Part shown: one piece after another, positions 8,177 through 15,952 of the stretch | How positions within the stretch are numbered: position 1 is the stretch's first letter | Layout: each line of letters opens with the position of its first letter | Assembly (NCBI GenBank): GCA_964570765.1 | Contig: CAZMZF010000004.1 | Span: 1 to 64,000 of the forward strand | Length of the DNA stretch: 64,000 nucleotides | Reading direction: 5' to 3' | Source: CAZMZF01 sp964570765 | GTDB lineage: Bacteria > Zixibacteria > MSB-5A5 > RBG-16-43-9 | Program-made: the position numbers and the translations under genes | The notes under the pieces: generated by a model | Told to the model about the DNA's origin: nothing | The model's database searches: none | Seen by the model: the letters and a program-made list of their open reading frames with translations, nothing else

Positions 8177-9829
8177 ATGCAGCAAGATAAATACAGGATA
8201 CTGGTCATAAGGTTAAGCTCTCTGGGAGATATCATATTAACCACACCAGTGCTTGATACCTTAAAAGAAAATTACAAAAACTCTGAGATTTATTTTCTAA
8301 CCAAACGAAAATACCAGGGGCTTTTTGAGTCTGATCCAAGGATTTCTTCAGTAATCTATTTTGAGTCAGAAGGTAAAGACAAAGGGCTTTCTGGCTTATT
8401 GAGATTGATAAGAAGATTAAATCAGGAAAATTTTTATCTGGTGGTTGATTTACATTCTAACCTCAGAAGTTTTTTTATTCGCCATTTAGTTAAAGCCAGA
8501 AAGAAGATTTGGTATCATAAAAGGTTAATCCCTCGTTTTTTAATGGTCTATTTTAAAAAATGGAAAGTTAAACCTGTCTCCACAATTGACTGCTACCTTG
8601 AGGGATTGAAAAAAATAGGTTTGAAAAATTATAATAGAATTCCAAAGCTCTACTCAAAAAACGAAGAAGGACTCTGGGCTGATAATTATTTATTGGAATC
8701 AGGAGTTAAAAAAGATGAGGTTTTGATGGGGATAGCTCCGGGGGCTAAGTGGGAAACCAAAAGATGGGATAAAGATAAATTCTCTTTTTTAGCTAAAAGT
8801 TTAAGCCAAGAATTGTCTTCAAAATTTTTACTGGTTGGGGACAAAAACGATCAAATGCTAATTGAGGACATAAAAGCGTATGTGGGTGAAGGCAATGTAA
8901 TTCAGGCAATAGATTTACCTCTCAATAGATTAATAGCTCTGGTAGAAAGGTGTGAGCTTTTCATCTCAAACGATTCTGGACCTATGCATCTTGCATCTGC
9001 ACTGGGAATTCCAACCATTGGTATTTTTGGGCCAACCCATCCCGGGTTGGGTTTTTCACCCTCGGGATTAGAAGATAAAATATTCTGGGCAGGAGTTGAA
9101 TGTTCTCCCTGCAGTCTGCATGGCGAAAGAGGATGTGTTAAGGAATCGAGATTCTGTATGGATAATATCAATCCCGAGGAAATTATTAAAGTAGCAAGGG
9201 AAATGATTAATGCACCTAAAGCTGTTTTTCTTGACCGAGATGGGACTATTACCGTGGAGAAGGATTATGTGTCCAAAATTGAAGAGATAGAATTTATCCC
9301 GGGAGCTAAAGAAGCATTGAAGATACTTCAAGAATTGGGGTATAAATTAGTGATAACTTCTAATCAATCGGGAGTTAGCAGGGGGATAATGACTGAAAAA
9401 CAGGTGGAGGAGGTAAATAACTTTATTTTGGAAGAGCTGGGAAAAGAAGGGATAAAAATTTCTGGAATTTATTATTGCCCTCATCTGAAAGAGGCGAATT
9501 GCAATTGCCGTAAACCTAAAACCGGCTTAATTGAAAAAGCTCTGAAAAATAAATATTTAAAGTTGAAAGGATCCTGGGTTATTGGTGATAAATTGAGTGA
9601 TGTCTTATTAGGCAAGAACATAAATGGACAATCAATCCTGGTTTTGACTGGTTATGGTCAGGGCGAGAAACAAAAAATTGAATCGAATCTTGAAATATAT
9701 GATTGGCAAAAGCACGTATTCTGTGTCTTGAGACCGGATTATGTTGCCAGAAACCTTTTGGATGCGGTTTTATGGATAAAATCACAGGTTTCAACAAAAT
9801 CTACTGATACTATATTAAATAAAAATTGA
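8177..9829 (+). CDS. Heptosyltransferase (GT9) fused to a GmhB-type HAD phosphatase
   Basis: A 550-residue two-domain protein. Residues 1-345 are a GT9 ADP-heptose:LPS heptosyltransferase-type domain (IRLSSLGDIILTTPVLD, GIAPGAKWETKRW, FISNDSGPMHLASALGIPTI). Residues about 347-530 match D,D-heptose 1,7-bisphosphate 7-phosphatase GmhB: catalytic FLDRDGT (Asp352 and Asp354), TSNQSGVSRG, and the zinc motif CPHLKEANCNCRKPKTG. The two steps belong to making and transferring LPS core heptose. In E. coli they are separate proteins. No frameshift is needed to join them, so the fusion is real in this sequence. The sugar specificity is inferred. Confidence 0.88.
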   Translation: MQQDKYRILVIRLSSLGDIILTTPVLDTLKENYKNSEIYFLTKRKYQGLFESDPRISSVIYFESEGKDKGLSGLLRLIRRLNQENFYLVVDLHSNLRSFFIRHLVKARKKIWYHKRLIPRFLMVYFKKWKVKPVSTIDCYLEGLKKIGLKNYNRIPKLYSKNEEGLWADNYLLESGVKKDEVLMGIAPGAKWETKRWDKDKFSFLAKSLSQELSSKFLLVGDKNDQMLIEDIKAYVGEGNVIQAIDLPLNRLIALVERCELFISNDSGPMHLASALGIPTIGIFGPTHPGLGFSPSGLEDKIFWAGVECSPCSLHGERGCVKESRFCMDNINPEEIIKVAREMINAPKAVFLDRDGTITVEKDYVSKIEEIEFIPGAKEALKILQELGYKLVITSNQSGVSRGIMTEKQVEEVNNFILEELGKEGIKISGIYYCPHLKEANCNCRKPKTGLIEKALKNKYLKLKGSWVIGDKLSDVLLGKNINGQSILVLTGYGQGEKQKIESNLEIYDWQKHVFCVLRPDYVARNLLDAVLWIKSQVSTKSTDTILNKN

Positions 9830-9862
9830 TAAATATAAAAAAGTAGCTTTTGGAGGAATTTT

Positions 9863-9979
9863 GGAGTGCAAACCTTTCCTGCGGTGGCTACGCCAGACGT
9901 AGTCTCCGTTTCTCGGATAGGTTTGCTGAAATGAATTTGCTCACTTACCAATGAGTTAGAAGTAAAGCTAAAGCTTTAC
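9863..9979. repeat. Composite palindromic repeat, GGAGTG-AAACCT family
   Basis: GGAGTGCAAACCT (9863-9875) pairs with AGGTTTGC (9919-9926). A second palindrome, GTAAAGCT-AA-AGCTTTAC, occupies 9962-9979. The same words recur at 13281, 19411, 32196-32280 and 38275-38410. The gap 9830-9993 holds nothing else recognisable. Confidence 0.7.
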
Positions 9980-9993
9980 AATCCATTAAAACT

Positions 9994-10617
9994 ATGATTT
10001 TAAAAACCTTAACCGTGGGAGAGTTAGAGACTAATTGTTATATCTTGGGGGATGAGAATACCAATGAGGGCATAATCATTGATCCAGGTGGAGATTTGAA
10101 AGAGATTGAGAAGGTTCTTGAAGAGTTGCGCCTGAAAATTAAATATATAATTCTTACCCACGGACACAGCGACCATATTGGTGTTTTAACAGAGTTGAAA
10201 AAGAAAACCTGCGCTCAAATACTAATTCATAAAGAAGATGCGGAGATGCTTTCTGATCCGGTGAAGAATCTATCAATTCTTTCGTATACTCCCATCTCAG
10301 TTCCTGAGGCAGATAGACTTTTGAAGGATGAAGATAAAATCAAGATAGGCAAAATAGAGTTAGAGGTACTACATACTCCAGGACATACTCAAGGAAGTAT
10401 CTCCCTCTGGACGGATAAAATCATTTTTACCGGAGATCTGATTTTTTATGGCTCAGTTGGTAGGACCGATCTTCCTGGTGGTTCTTATCAGAAGCTCTTA
10501 AGATCAATTCAGGATAAGATTCTGGATAAAGAGGATGATACTATAATCTACCCAGGACACGGTCCTTCAACAACTGTAGGGGAAGAGAGAAGGAATAATC
10601 CTTTTCTTAATCTATAA
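9994..10617 (+). CDS. MBL-fold metallohydrolase (glyoxalase II-like)
   Basis: A 207-residue metallo-beta-lactamase-fold enzyme with all metal motifs in order: THGHSDH (about residues 55-61), HTPGHTQGS (about 129-137), the bridging Asp in FTGDLIF and a final His in YPGHGPST. The closest described types are glyoxalase II-like and YcbL-type thioesterases that hydrolyse acylated glutathione or other thioesters. It lacks the C-terminal HAGH domain of true glyoxalase II. Substrate not determinable. It lies 16 bp before the PHP-domain gene. Confidence 0.85.
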   Translation: MILKTLTVGELETNCYILGDENTNEGIIIDPGGDLKEIEKVLEELRLKIKYIILTHGHSDHIGVLTELKKKTCAQILIHKEDAEMLSDPVKNLSILSYTPISVPEADRLLKDEDKIKIGKIELEVLHTPGHTQGSISLWTDKIIFTGDLIFYGSVGRTDLPGGSYQKLLRSIQDKILDKEDDTIIYPGHGPSTTVGEERRNNPFLNL

Positions 10618-10633
10618 ATCTAAAAAAACACAG

Positions 10634-11482
10634 ATGATATTAAACACAGATCAAAAAATTGAACTTTTTGATTGCCATGTTCATCCAGATTATTCTTTGG
10701 ATGCTTCAGGCACGATTGATGAATTTTGTCAGAAAGCCCTGAGGATTGGGTTGAAGGGAATCTGTTTTACATCGCATTACGATATCGATCCGGAAAGAAA
10801 GGATATTGATGCTTATATGAGGATCAAGGGGAAGGTTACCCCTCTTTCTGAAGAGACAGTTAATATCTATCTTGAAGAAATCGAAGAGGCTAAACTCAAA
10901 TATGAACCTTCAGGGCTAAAGGTTAGATCCGGGCTGGAAATAGATTATGCTCATCATATCGAAGAGCAATTGAGAGAAGATCTTTCAAAATTTAAGTTGG
11001 ATTATATCTTAGGAGCGATTCACTGTCTGGAACATATCGCTATTACCTCTTCAGAAGAGGTTTTTCTATATTTGGAAAAGAGGACTTCTCAGAGTTTATG
11101 CGATGACTATTATGATAATCTTCTTTCCGGGATTAAGTCAGGTTTATTTCACTCCATCGCTCATCTGGATGGGTTCAAGAAATATGCTCTGAGTTTTTAT
11201 GGAGATGAACTTCTGGATGCAGAATCAAAATGGATAGGTCCGGTTTTACGAGAGTTAAAAGATAGGAAAATCGGAATTGAGCTTAATACTGGCTGGTTCA
11301 AGAAGGGGATAAAGAAGTTCTTCCCGGATGAAGATATCTTAAAATCGGCAGTTGATTCAGGAATAAATATTATTGCATTAGGCTCAGATGCTCACCGCAT
11401 AGAAGAATTGGGTCTGGGCTTACCAGAGGCGGTATCTTATATTGAAAATAATAAACTCAGCTTCGCACCTTTTCTAACATAA
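10634..11482 (+). CDS. PHP-domain phosphoesterase, histidinol-phosphatase-like
   Basis: A 282-residue PHP-fold protein: metal motif DCHVHPDYSLDASG at the N-terminus, TSHYD near residue 48, GLEIDYAHH near 104, GAIHCLEH, HLDGFKKY and C-terminal LGSDAHRIEELG. This matches the HisK-type histidinol-phosphate phosphatase family, which completes the penultimate steps of histidine synthesis; the family also contains other phosphoesterases. No his genes are nearby, so the substrate is uncertain. Start ATG 10634 has only a weak Shine-Dalgarno. Confidence 0.75.
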   Translation: MILNTDQKIELFDCHVHPDYSLDASGTIDEFCQKALRIGLKGICFTSHYDIDPERKDIDAYMRIKGKVTPLSEETVNIYLEEIEEAKLKYEPSGLKVRSGLEIDYAHHIEEQLREDLSKFKLDYILGAIHCLEHIAITSSEEVFLYLEKRTSQSLCDDYYDNLLSGIKSGLFHSIAHLDGFKKYALSFYGDELLDAESKWIGPVLRELKDRKIGIELNTGWFKKGIKKFFPDEDILKSAVDSGINIIALGSDAHRIEELGLGLPEAVSYIENNKLSFAPFLT

Positions 11483-11543
11483 CGAGTAATAGATTATCTG
11501 CAAATAGTTTTGCTCTAAAATAATCTGGAACCGTGTAAGTTGA

Positions 11544-11571
11544 AATCCCGCCTTAAGGGCATGGCGGGATT
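11544..11571. repeat. Palindromic repeat, TCCCGCC/GGCGGGA family
   Basis: AATCCCGCC and GGCGGGATT flank TTAAGGGCAT. A related unit (TCCCACC-TTGAGGGCAA-GGTGGGA) is at 43227-43250. It lies in the otherwise featureless 11483-11778 gap; no U-tract follows, so it is not an obvious terminator. Confidence 0.65.
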
Positions 11572-11778
11572 AACTATTTTATGAGGAAGAAAACTGGAGA
11601 GTCTTCAGTTGGGGATTTCCCCCGGTTCAGAATATGCTTTCTCGAAACGATTAAATTCGGGACGAACTCAAGGGTATATTATGATCTACCTCATCTGATC
11701 TTTATGGGTGAATATTACTCTTGATTTGCCGATAGAAATAATAAAATCGGAATTTGGATTCATAAGACAGGAGAGTAA

Positions 11779-13041
11779 ATGAGAAAGGAAGGTGTAATCA
11801 TAAAAAGCGATTCAATCACAGTATTGCCTATTCTTCCCCAAACCCTCTGGGAACTGGTAAAGTTGTCTCAGCAAAAGGAACCTGATTTAAAAAGGCTGAA
11901 AGCATTACTTTTTGAGGATGTTGGCCTGTGCGCCAAAGCATTAAATGAGATTAATTCAATCGAAGATCTAAAAGAGCCGGTTAAATCTTTTAACCAGGCA
12001 TTAGAGACCATAGACCTTGAACATTTTTTGATCAAAGCCTTAAGCTTGACTCTTTATGATCTTAAGAATTTAGAAGAGGTAGCCTGGCATACTAAATTTA
12101 ACCATCGTTCAGTTATATCTGCTTTAGCCTGTAAATTTATCGGGGAGGAGATTGCTTATCCGGATCTGGAGGAGCTCTATCTCTGTGGTCTATTGCATGA
12201 CGTCGGGATTCTTTTTTTAAAAGATGAATTTCCAGAAGAATACTCACTGGTGCTTGAAAGAAATAATAAGGGGGCGAAGCTTTCCCAGATCGAAAGGGAG
12301 ATTTTAGCCACTGATCATCTGGAGGCTGGAGAAAGAGTGGTTAATGAATGGGATTTTCCTGCGAATTTAAAAAAAGCAATTGTTGGACACGAGTGGGAAG
12401 CAGAAAAAGATTATGAGCCTACTGATTTTGTACCCAGAATAGTGAATGTGGCTGAACAGATAGCAGAGATTCTTTTTGTAGAGACAGAAGCTCAGGTATT
12501 GGAAAAGTTATCAAGATCCTGGGAAAAAAGTATTAATCTGCCATCTGGATTCTTCAATAGAATCTATCCTAAGCTCTCAGAGGAAATTTGCAAAAGGGCT
12601 GTTTATTATCAGGATGTGCCCGAGGACCTGAATGATGTGATTCTGCAAGCTCACCGGTTGATTAGCAGATTGGTTCAAAACTACGAGGAGAAAACTAAGG
12701 AGAAAATCAGAGAGCTCTGTAGAAAAAATGAGGAAGAGAAAAAGGAGGCGGAGCTGGAATCTCTGAAGATTATTTTAGCCACCTTTTCACATTATATCAA
12801 TAACGCTACCACCTCGATAATGGGTAGGTCTCAGCTTATCGATATAGCTATAAAAAGAGGAGATATCAAAGATGAGAATGGTAAGATCTCCTCTTCTATG
12901 AAAATAATTCAGCAAGGGGTGGAGAATATAACCGCAGTTTTAAACGGGCTTAAAAGGCTTGATTCTTTTCGTACCGTAAGATACCACGAACATTCCAATA
13001 TCATCGACATCCGGGATAAAATCGAGATTAAAGGGTTATAA
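11779..13041 (+). CDS. HDOD-domain signalling protein with C-terminal kinase-like helix module
   Basis: A 420-residue protein. Residues about 10-215 form an HDOD domain (LHDVGILFL, DHLEAGERVVNEW, GHEWEAE), a fold related to HD phosphohydrolases that usually acts as a protein-interaction platform. After a charged coiled coil (about 300-330) there is a helix resembling the phospho-accepting helix of histidine kinases (TFSHYINNATTSIMGRSQ, His about 337), but no HATPase domain follows. The final stretch IIDIRDKIEIKGL resembles the tail of the protein at 22578-23042. Start ATG 11779 has AGGAGA. It may receive or route phosphoryl groups or act as a scaffold; this is inference. Confidence 0.75.
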   Translation: MRKEGVIIKSDSITVLPILPQTLWELVKLSQQKEPDLKRLKALLFEDVGLCAKALNEINSIEDLKEPVKSFNQALETIDLEHFLIKALSLTLYDLKNLEEVAWHTKFNHRSVISALACKFIGEEIAYPDLEELYLCGLLHDVGILFLKDEFPEEYSLVLERNNKGAKLSQIEREILATDHLEAGERVVNEWDFPANLKKAIVGHEWEAEKDYEPTDFVPRIVNVAEQIAEILFVETEAQVLEKLSRSWEKSINLPSGFFNRIYPKLSEEICKRAVYYQDVPEDLNDVILQAHRLISRLVQNYEEKTKEKIRELCRKNEEEKKEAELESLKIILATFSHYINNATTSIMGRSQLIDIAIKRGDIKDENGKISSSMKIIQQGVENITAVLNGLKRLDSFRTVRYHEHSNIIDIRDKIEIKGL

Positions 13042-13055
13042 TTTTAAAGCTGTTT

Positions 13056-13085
13056 AAAAGCCCTCCCCCATGGAGGGCTTTTTTA
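13056..13085 (+). terminator. Intrinsic terminator after the HDOD gene
   Basis: AAAAGCCCTCC, short loop, GGAGGGCTTTTTT. It ends 44 bp after the stop codon and is followed by TATTTTATG. Confidence 0.9.
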
Positions 13086-13280
13086 TTTTATGAAAGACCT
13101 TTGAAATATATTTTTTGTTAACAAAATCGTTACGGTAACAGAAATTTTATGACCTAATTCCATATTTTTTAATTCCGATAAATATAAATAACATCCTGAT
13201 CTGATCATCCAAAAAGGGGGGTATTTAGATCCACTTTTTTCAATCTTAAAAAACTTAGTTCAAAAAATTATAGTTCAGTT

Positions 13281-13327
13281 GGAGTGTAAACCTTTAGGTT
13301 TACAAGTAGAATAAAGCTTTATACTCC
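13281..13327. repeat. Composite REP-like palindrome, GGAGTG/GTAG heads
   Basis: Outer GGAGT...ACTCC enclose two inner palindromes: GTAAACCT-TT-AGGTTTAC (13286-13303) and ATAAAGCTTTAT (13311-13322), the second preceded by GTAG. It resembles two REP units arranged head to head. The rest of the 13086-13469 gap is AT-rich, with one promoter-like match. Confidence 0.7.
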
Positions 13328-13354
13328 AATTAAGATAAAGAAAATTTATTTTGA

Positions 13355-13383
13355 TTGACATTGTAAATCTGATAATTTATTTT
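13355..13383 (+). promoter_or_regulatory. Possible sigma-70 promoter for the MEDS sensor kinase operon
   Basis: TTGACA (13355-13360), 17 bp, TATTTT (13378-13383), about 86 bp before the start at 13470. The -35 is perfect and the -10 weak. Confidence 0.5.
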
Positions 13384-13469
13384 ATTGAAAAATTTGGCGG
13401 ATAGGAGAAAAATAGAAGAATGCTGTAGGGGGTTTTATTATTAGATATAAAAATTTGGAGTAAAGTAAG

Positions 13470-15455
13470 ATGGAAGAGAAAAAGAGAAAAACGGGAATCG
13501 ATATTATAGGGGATGTTCCCTGGGGCACACACTTCTGTCAATTTTACCAGACCAAAGAAGATTTGATTGATCTTTTAGTGCCCTACTTCAAAGCAGGATT
13601 AGAAAATAACGAGTTCTGTATGTGGGTTACTTCAGAGCCACTCGGTGAAAAAGAAGCCAGGGAAGCAATGCAAAAGGCGGTGTCTGATTTAGATCAATAT
13701 CTAAAAAAGGGACAGATAGAGATCGTTCCCTATACCGAATGGTATCTCAAAGATGGTGTTTTCAACCTGCAAAGAGTTCTTAATGCCTGGATTGATAAGC
13801 TCAATCAAGCCTTAGCCAAAGGTTATGATGGGCTAAGGCTAACTGGTAATACCGCCTGGCTTGAAAAAAGAGAATGGGAAAATTTCACTCAGTATGAGGA
13901 AGAGTTGAACAATGCCATCGGCAAATATCAGATGATAGCTATCTGCACCTATTCCCTGGATAAATGTGGAGCGTCCGAGGTCATAGATGTGGTAAAAAAT
14001 CATCAATTCGCTCTTATCAAGCGGGAAGGTAAGTGGGAGTCTATCGAAAACTCCGAGCGAAAGAAAGCTGAGGAGATGATATTAAGCCTTTCCAAATTTC
14101 CTTTAGAAAACCCCAATCCGATACTGAGAATAGATGCAAAAGGAGAGATTCTTTATAGGAATCCACCGGTTGGCGATTTACTTGAAGCAACCGGGTTATC
14201 AGAGAAAGAGATTTTTAAGTTACTTCCGGAGAATTTGAAAAAGTTGATAGCTGAGGGATTGAAAACTGGAAAACCACTTTCTGAGTTAGAAGTCAATGTC
14301 AAGGATAGAATCTACTCATACACCGTAGTGCCAATAGTTGAGAATAAATATGTTAACTTATATGGACAGGATATCACCGAGCGCAAGCGGGCGGAGGAGC
14401 AGATCGCGTACCAAGCCCAACTGTTAGCAATCGTCAATGATGCCGTCGTTGCTTCTGACGCGCAATATAGACTAACCGCTTGGAATGCTGCAGCGGAATC
14501 TATGTACGGCTGGAAGGCAGAGGAAGTTCTCGGACGGTTTGGTCTGGACATAACTCGCACTGAATTCCCTGGCGTGGATAAAGCCGAGATGCTGCGCGCT
14601 ATCGCGGAGCGTGGTAGCTGGCGCGGTGAAGCGACTCAGGCGCGCAAGGATGGAACGCGCTTCCCGGTCGAGGTATCTTCCGTCGTCCTGCGCGATACGA
14701 CTGGCAAGGTGACTGGTTTCGTGAGCGTGAATCGTGACATCACCGAGCGCAAGCGTTCAGAAGAGGAGATGAGGAAGAAAAACAAGGACCTGGAAAGCTT
14801 TGTTTATATGGTCTCTCATGACCTCAAAAATCCTGTGATCTCTATTCAGGGTTTTTGTTCTTTGCTTTTGAAAGACCATAAAAAGGATTTGAATGAAAAA
14901 GCTCTCTTTTATCTACAGAGGGTTCAAGCCAACGCCAGCTTAATGGCGAGCTTGTGTGAGGACCTGCTTGAGCTCTCCAGAATCGGCAGGATAGAGAATG
15001 CCAAAAGGGAGATTTCAGTTCAGGAGGTGATAAAATCTGTCTGGGCTGGGGTGATCAGGTCTTTCCCCGCAGAAGATGTGGAACTCATTATGCCTGAAAA
15101 ATTTCCCCAGATATTCTATTCAGACAAAAGGTTATATCAGATATTTTATAACCTTTTGTCCAATGCGGTGAAATTTAAATGCAAAGATAAACCACCAAGA
15201 GTGGAGATCGGATATCAGGAGAATGATGAGAATTATACATTCTTTGTTAAAGACAACGGCATTGGCATAGAACAAAAATATCAAGATAAAATCTTTGAGC
15301 TTTTCTCCCAGCTTAAAGAGACCAAGTCTGAAGGAACCGGGGTAGGTTTGGCTATTGTCAAAAAAATCGTGGAGACAAATCAGAGCAAAGTGTGGGTGCA
15401 AAGCCAGAAAGGAGCTGGGAGCACATTTTATTTTACCATCCCTAAGAACATATAG
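13470..15455 (+). CDS. MEDS-PAS-PAS sensor histidine kinase
   Basis: A 661-residue soluble kinase. Residues about 10-185 are a MEDS domain (WGTHFCQFYQTKEDLIDLLV ... TGNTAWL), a sensory module known from DcmR and methanogen regulators. Two PAS domains follow (about 200-310 and 312-430), then HisKA with the phospho-accepting His in SHDLKNP (about residue 450) and an HATPase domain (NLLSNAVKFK, DNGIGI, GTGVGLAIVKK). No membrane segment, so it senses a cytoplasmic cue. The second PAS is encoded by DNA of clearly higher G+C (14401-14760). It is followed 20 bp later by a stand-alone receiver, its likely partner. Confidence 0.88.
   Translation: MEEKKRKTGIDIIGDVPWGTHFCQFYQTKEDLIDLLVPYFKAGLENNEFCMWVTSEPLGEKEAREAMQKAVSDLDQYLKKGQIEIVPYTEWYLKDGVFNLQRVLNAWIDKLNQALAKGYDGLRLTGNTAWLEKREWENFTQYEEELNNAIGKYQMIAICTYSLDKCGASEVIDVVKNHQFALIKREGKWESIENSERKKAEEMILSLSKFPLENPNPILRIDAKGEILYRNPPVGDLLEATGLSEKEIFKLLPENLKKLIAEGLKTGKPLSELEVNVKDRIYSYTVVPIVENKYVNLYGQDITERKRAEEQIAYQAQLLAIVNDAVVASDAQYRLTAWNAAAESMYGWKAEEVLGRFGLDITRTEFPGVDKAEMLRAIAERGSWRGEATQARKDGTRFPVEVSSVVLRDTTGKVTGFVSVNRDITERKRSEEEMRKKNKDLESFVYMVSHDLKNPVISIQGFCSLLLKDHKKDLNEKALFYLQRVQANASLMASLCEDLLELSRIGRIENAKREISVQEVIKSVWAGVIRSFPAEDVELIMPEKFPQIFYSDKRLYQIFYNLLSNAVKFKCKDKPPRVEIGYQENDENYTFFVKDNGIGIEQKYQDKIFELFSQLKETKSEGTGVGLAIVKKIVETNQSKVWVQSQKGAGSTFYFTIPKNI
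14373..14760 (+). other. GC-rich PAS-encoding cassette bounded by repeated linker DNA
   Basis: I counted 205 G+C in 360 bases for 14401-14760 (57%), against about 37-40% in the 60-base rows at 14041 and 14821. The segment begins at one copy of the DITERKRAEE-encoding DNA (14373-14398) and ends at another (14736-14755). It encodes one complete PAS domain within the MEDS kinase. The composition suggests import by recombination at the linker repeats. Confidence 0.7.
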
Positions 15456-15475
15456 TCCTGAAACAAGGAGGAAAA

Positions 15476-15922
15476 ATGGCAAAGAACAATACAATTATTT
15501 TATTGATCGAGGACAATCCGGATCATGTTCTTCTAATAAAAGAGGCTCTAGCAGCAAATAACATAGTTAATGAAGTCCGGGTAGTAGAAGATGGAGAAAA
15601 AGCCTTGAACTATCTTTACAGAAGGGGTGAATACGCAGATCCTCTGAAAAGTCCACGTCCATCATTAATCATTTTAGACATCAAGCTCCCTAAGATAGAC
15701 GGACAGGAGGTTTTGAAAACTATCAAGTCAGACCAAAATCTTAAAGATATACCCGTAGTGGTATTAACCACCTCTACACAGGAAGAGGAGATTGTCAAAA
15801 GCTACAAAAACGGCGCTAATAGTTATATTACCAAACTAATAGACTCTCAAGAATTTTTCGATAAGATCAAGAAATTAAAGGTCTACTGGTTTATTACCAA
15901 CTCATACCCAAGAAGTGTTTGA
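15476..15922 (+). CDS. Stand-alone response regulator receiver, Rcp1-like
   Basis: A 148-residue single receiver domain: acidic pair in LLIEDNPDHVLLIKEAL, phospho-acceptor Asp in LIILDIKLPKIDG, Thr in VVLTTST and the conserved Lys in YITKL. The architecture and the C-terminal KKLKVYWFITN match Rcp1-type regulators that partner PAS/phytochrome kinases. The residue after the conserved Lys is Leu rather than the usual Pro. No output domain, so it probably acts in a phosphorelay. Start ATG 15476 sits behind AGGAGG; it is probably co-transcribed with the kinase before it. Confidence 0.88.
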   Translation: MAKNNTIILLIEDNPDHVLLIKEALAANNIVNEVRVVEDGEKALNYLYRRGEYADPLKSPRPSLIILDIKLPKIDGQEVLKTIKSDQNLKDIPVVVLTTSTQEEEIVKSYKNGANSYITKLIDSQEFFDKIKKLKVYWFITNSYPRSV

Positions 15923-15952
15923 ATTGAAGCTAATAAAACCAGGGGAGGGAAT

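Noticed and set aside
11483..11778. Small RNA or 6S RNA in the gap before the HDOD gene
   Set aside because: Short hairpins are present (CCGAT ... ATCGG and the TCCCGCC unit), but no recognised RNA fold, promoter plus terminator pair, or tRNA motif could be supported.
13281..13327. CRISPR-like repeat
   Set aside because: Palindromes are single composite units with no regular spacing or spacers; no cas genes in the window.
15355..15561. 68-residue ORF across the kinase-receiver junction
   Set aside because: An out-of-frame reading of the HATPase end and the Rcp1-like start.
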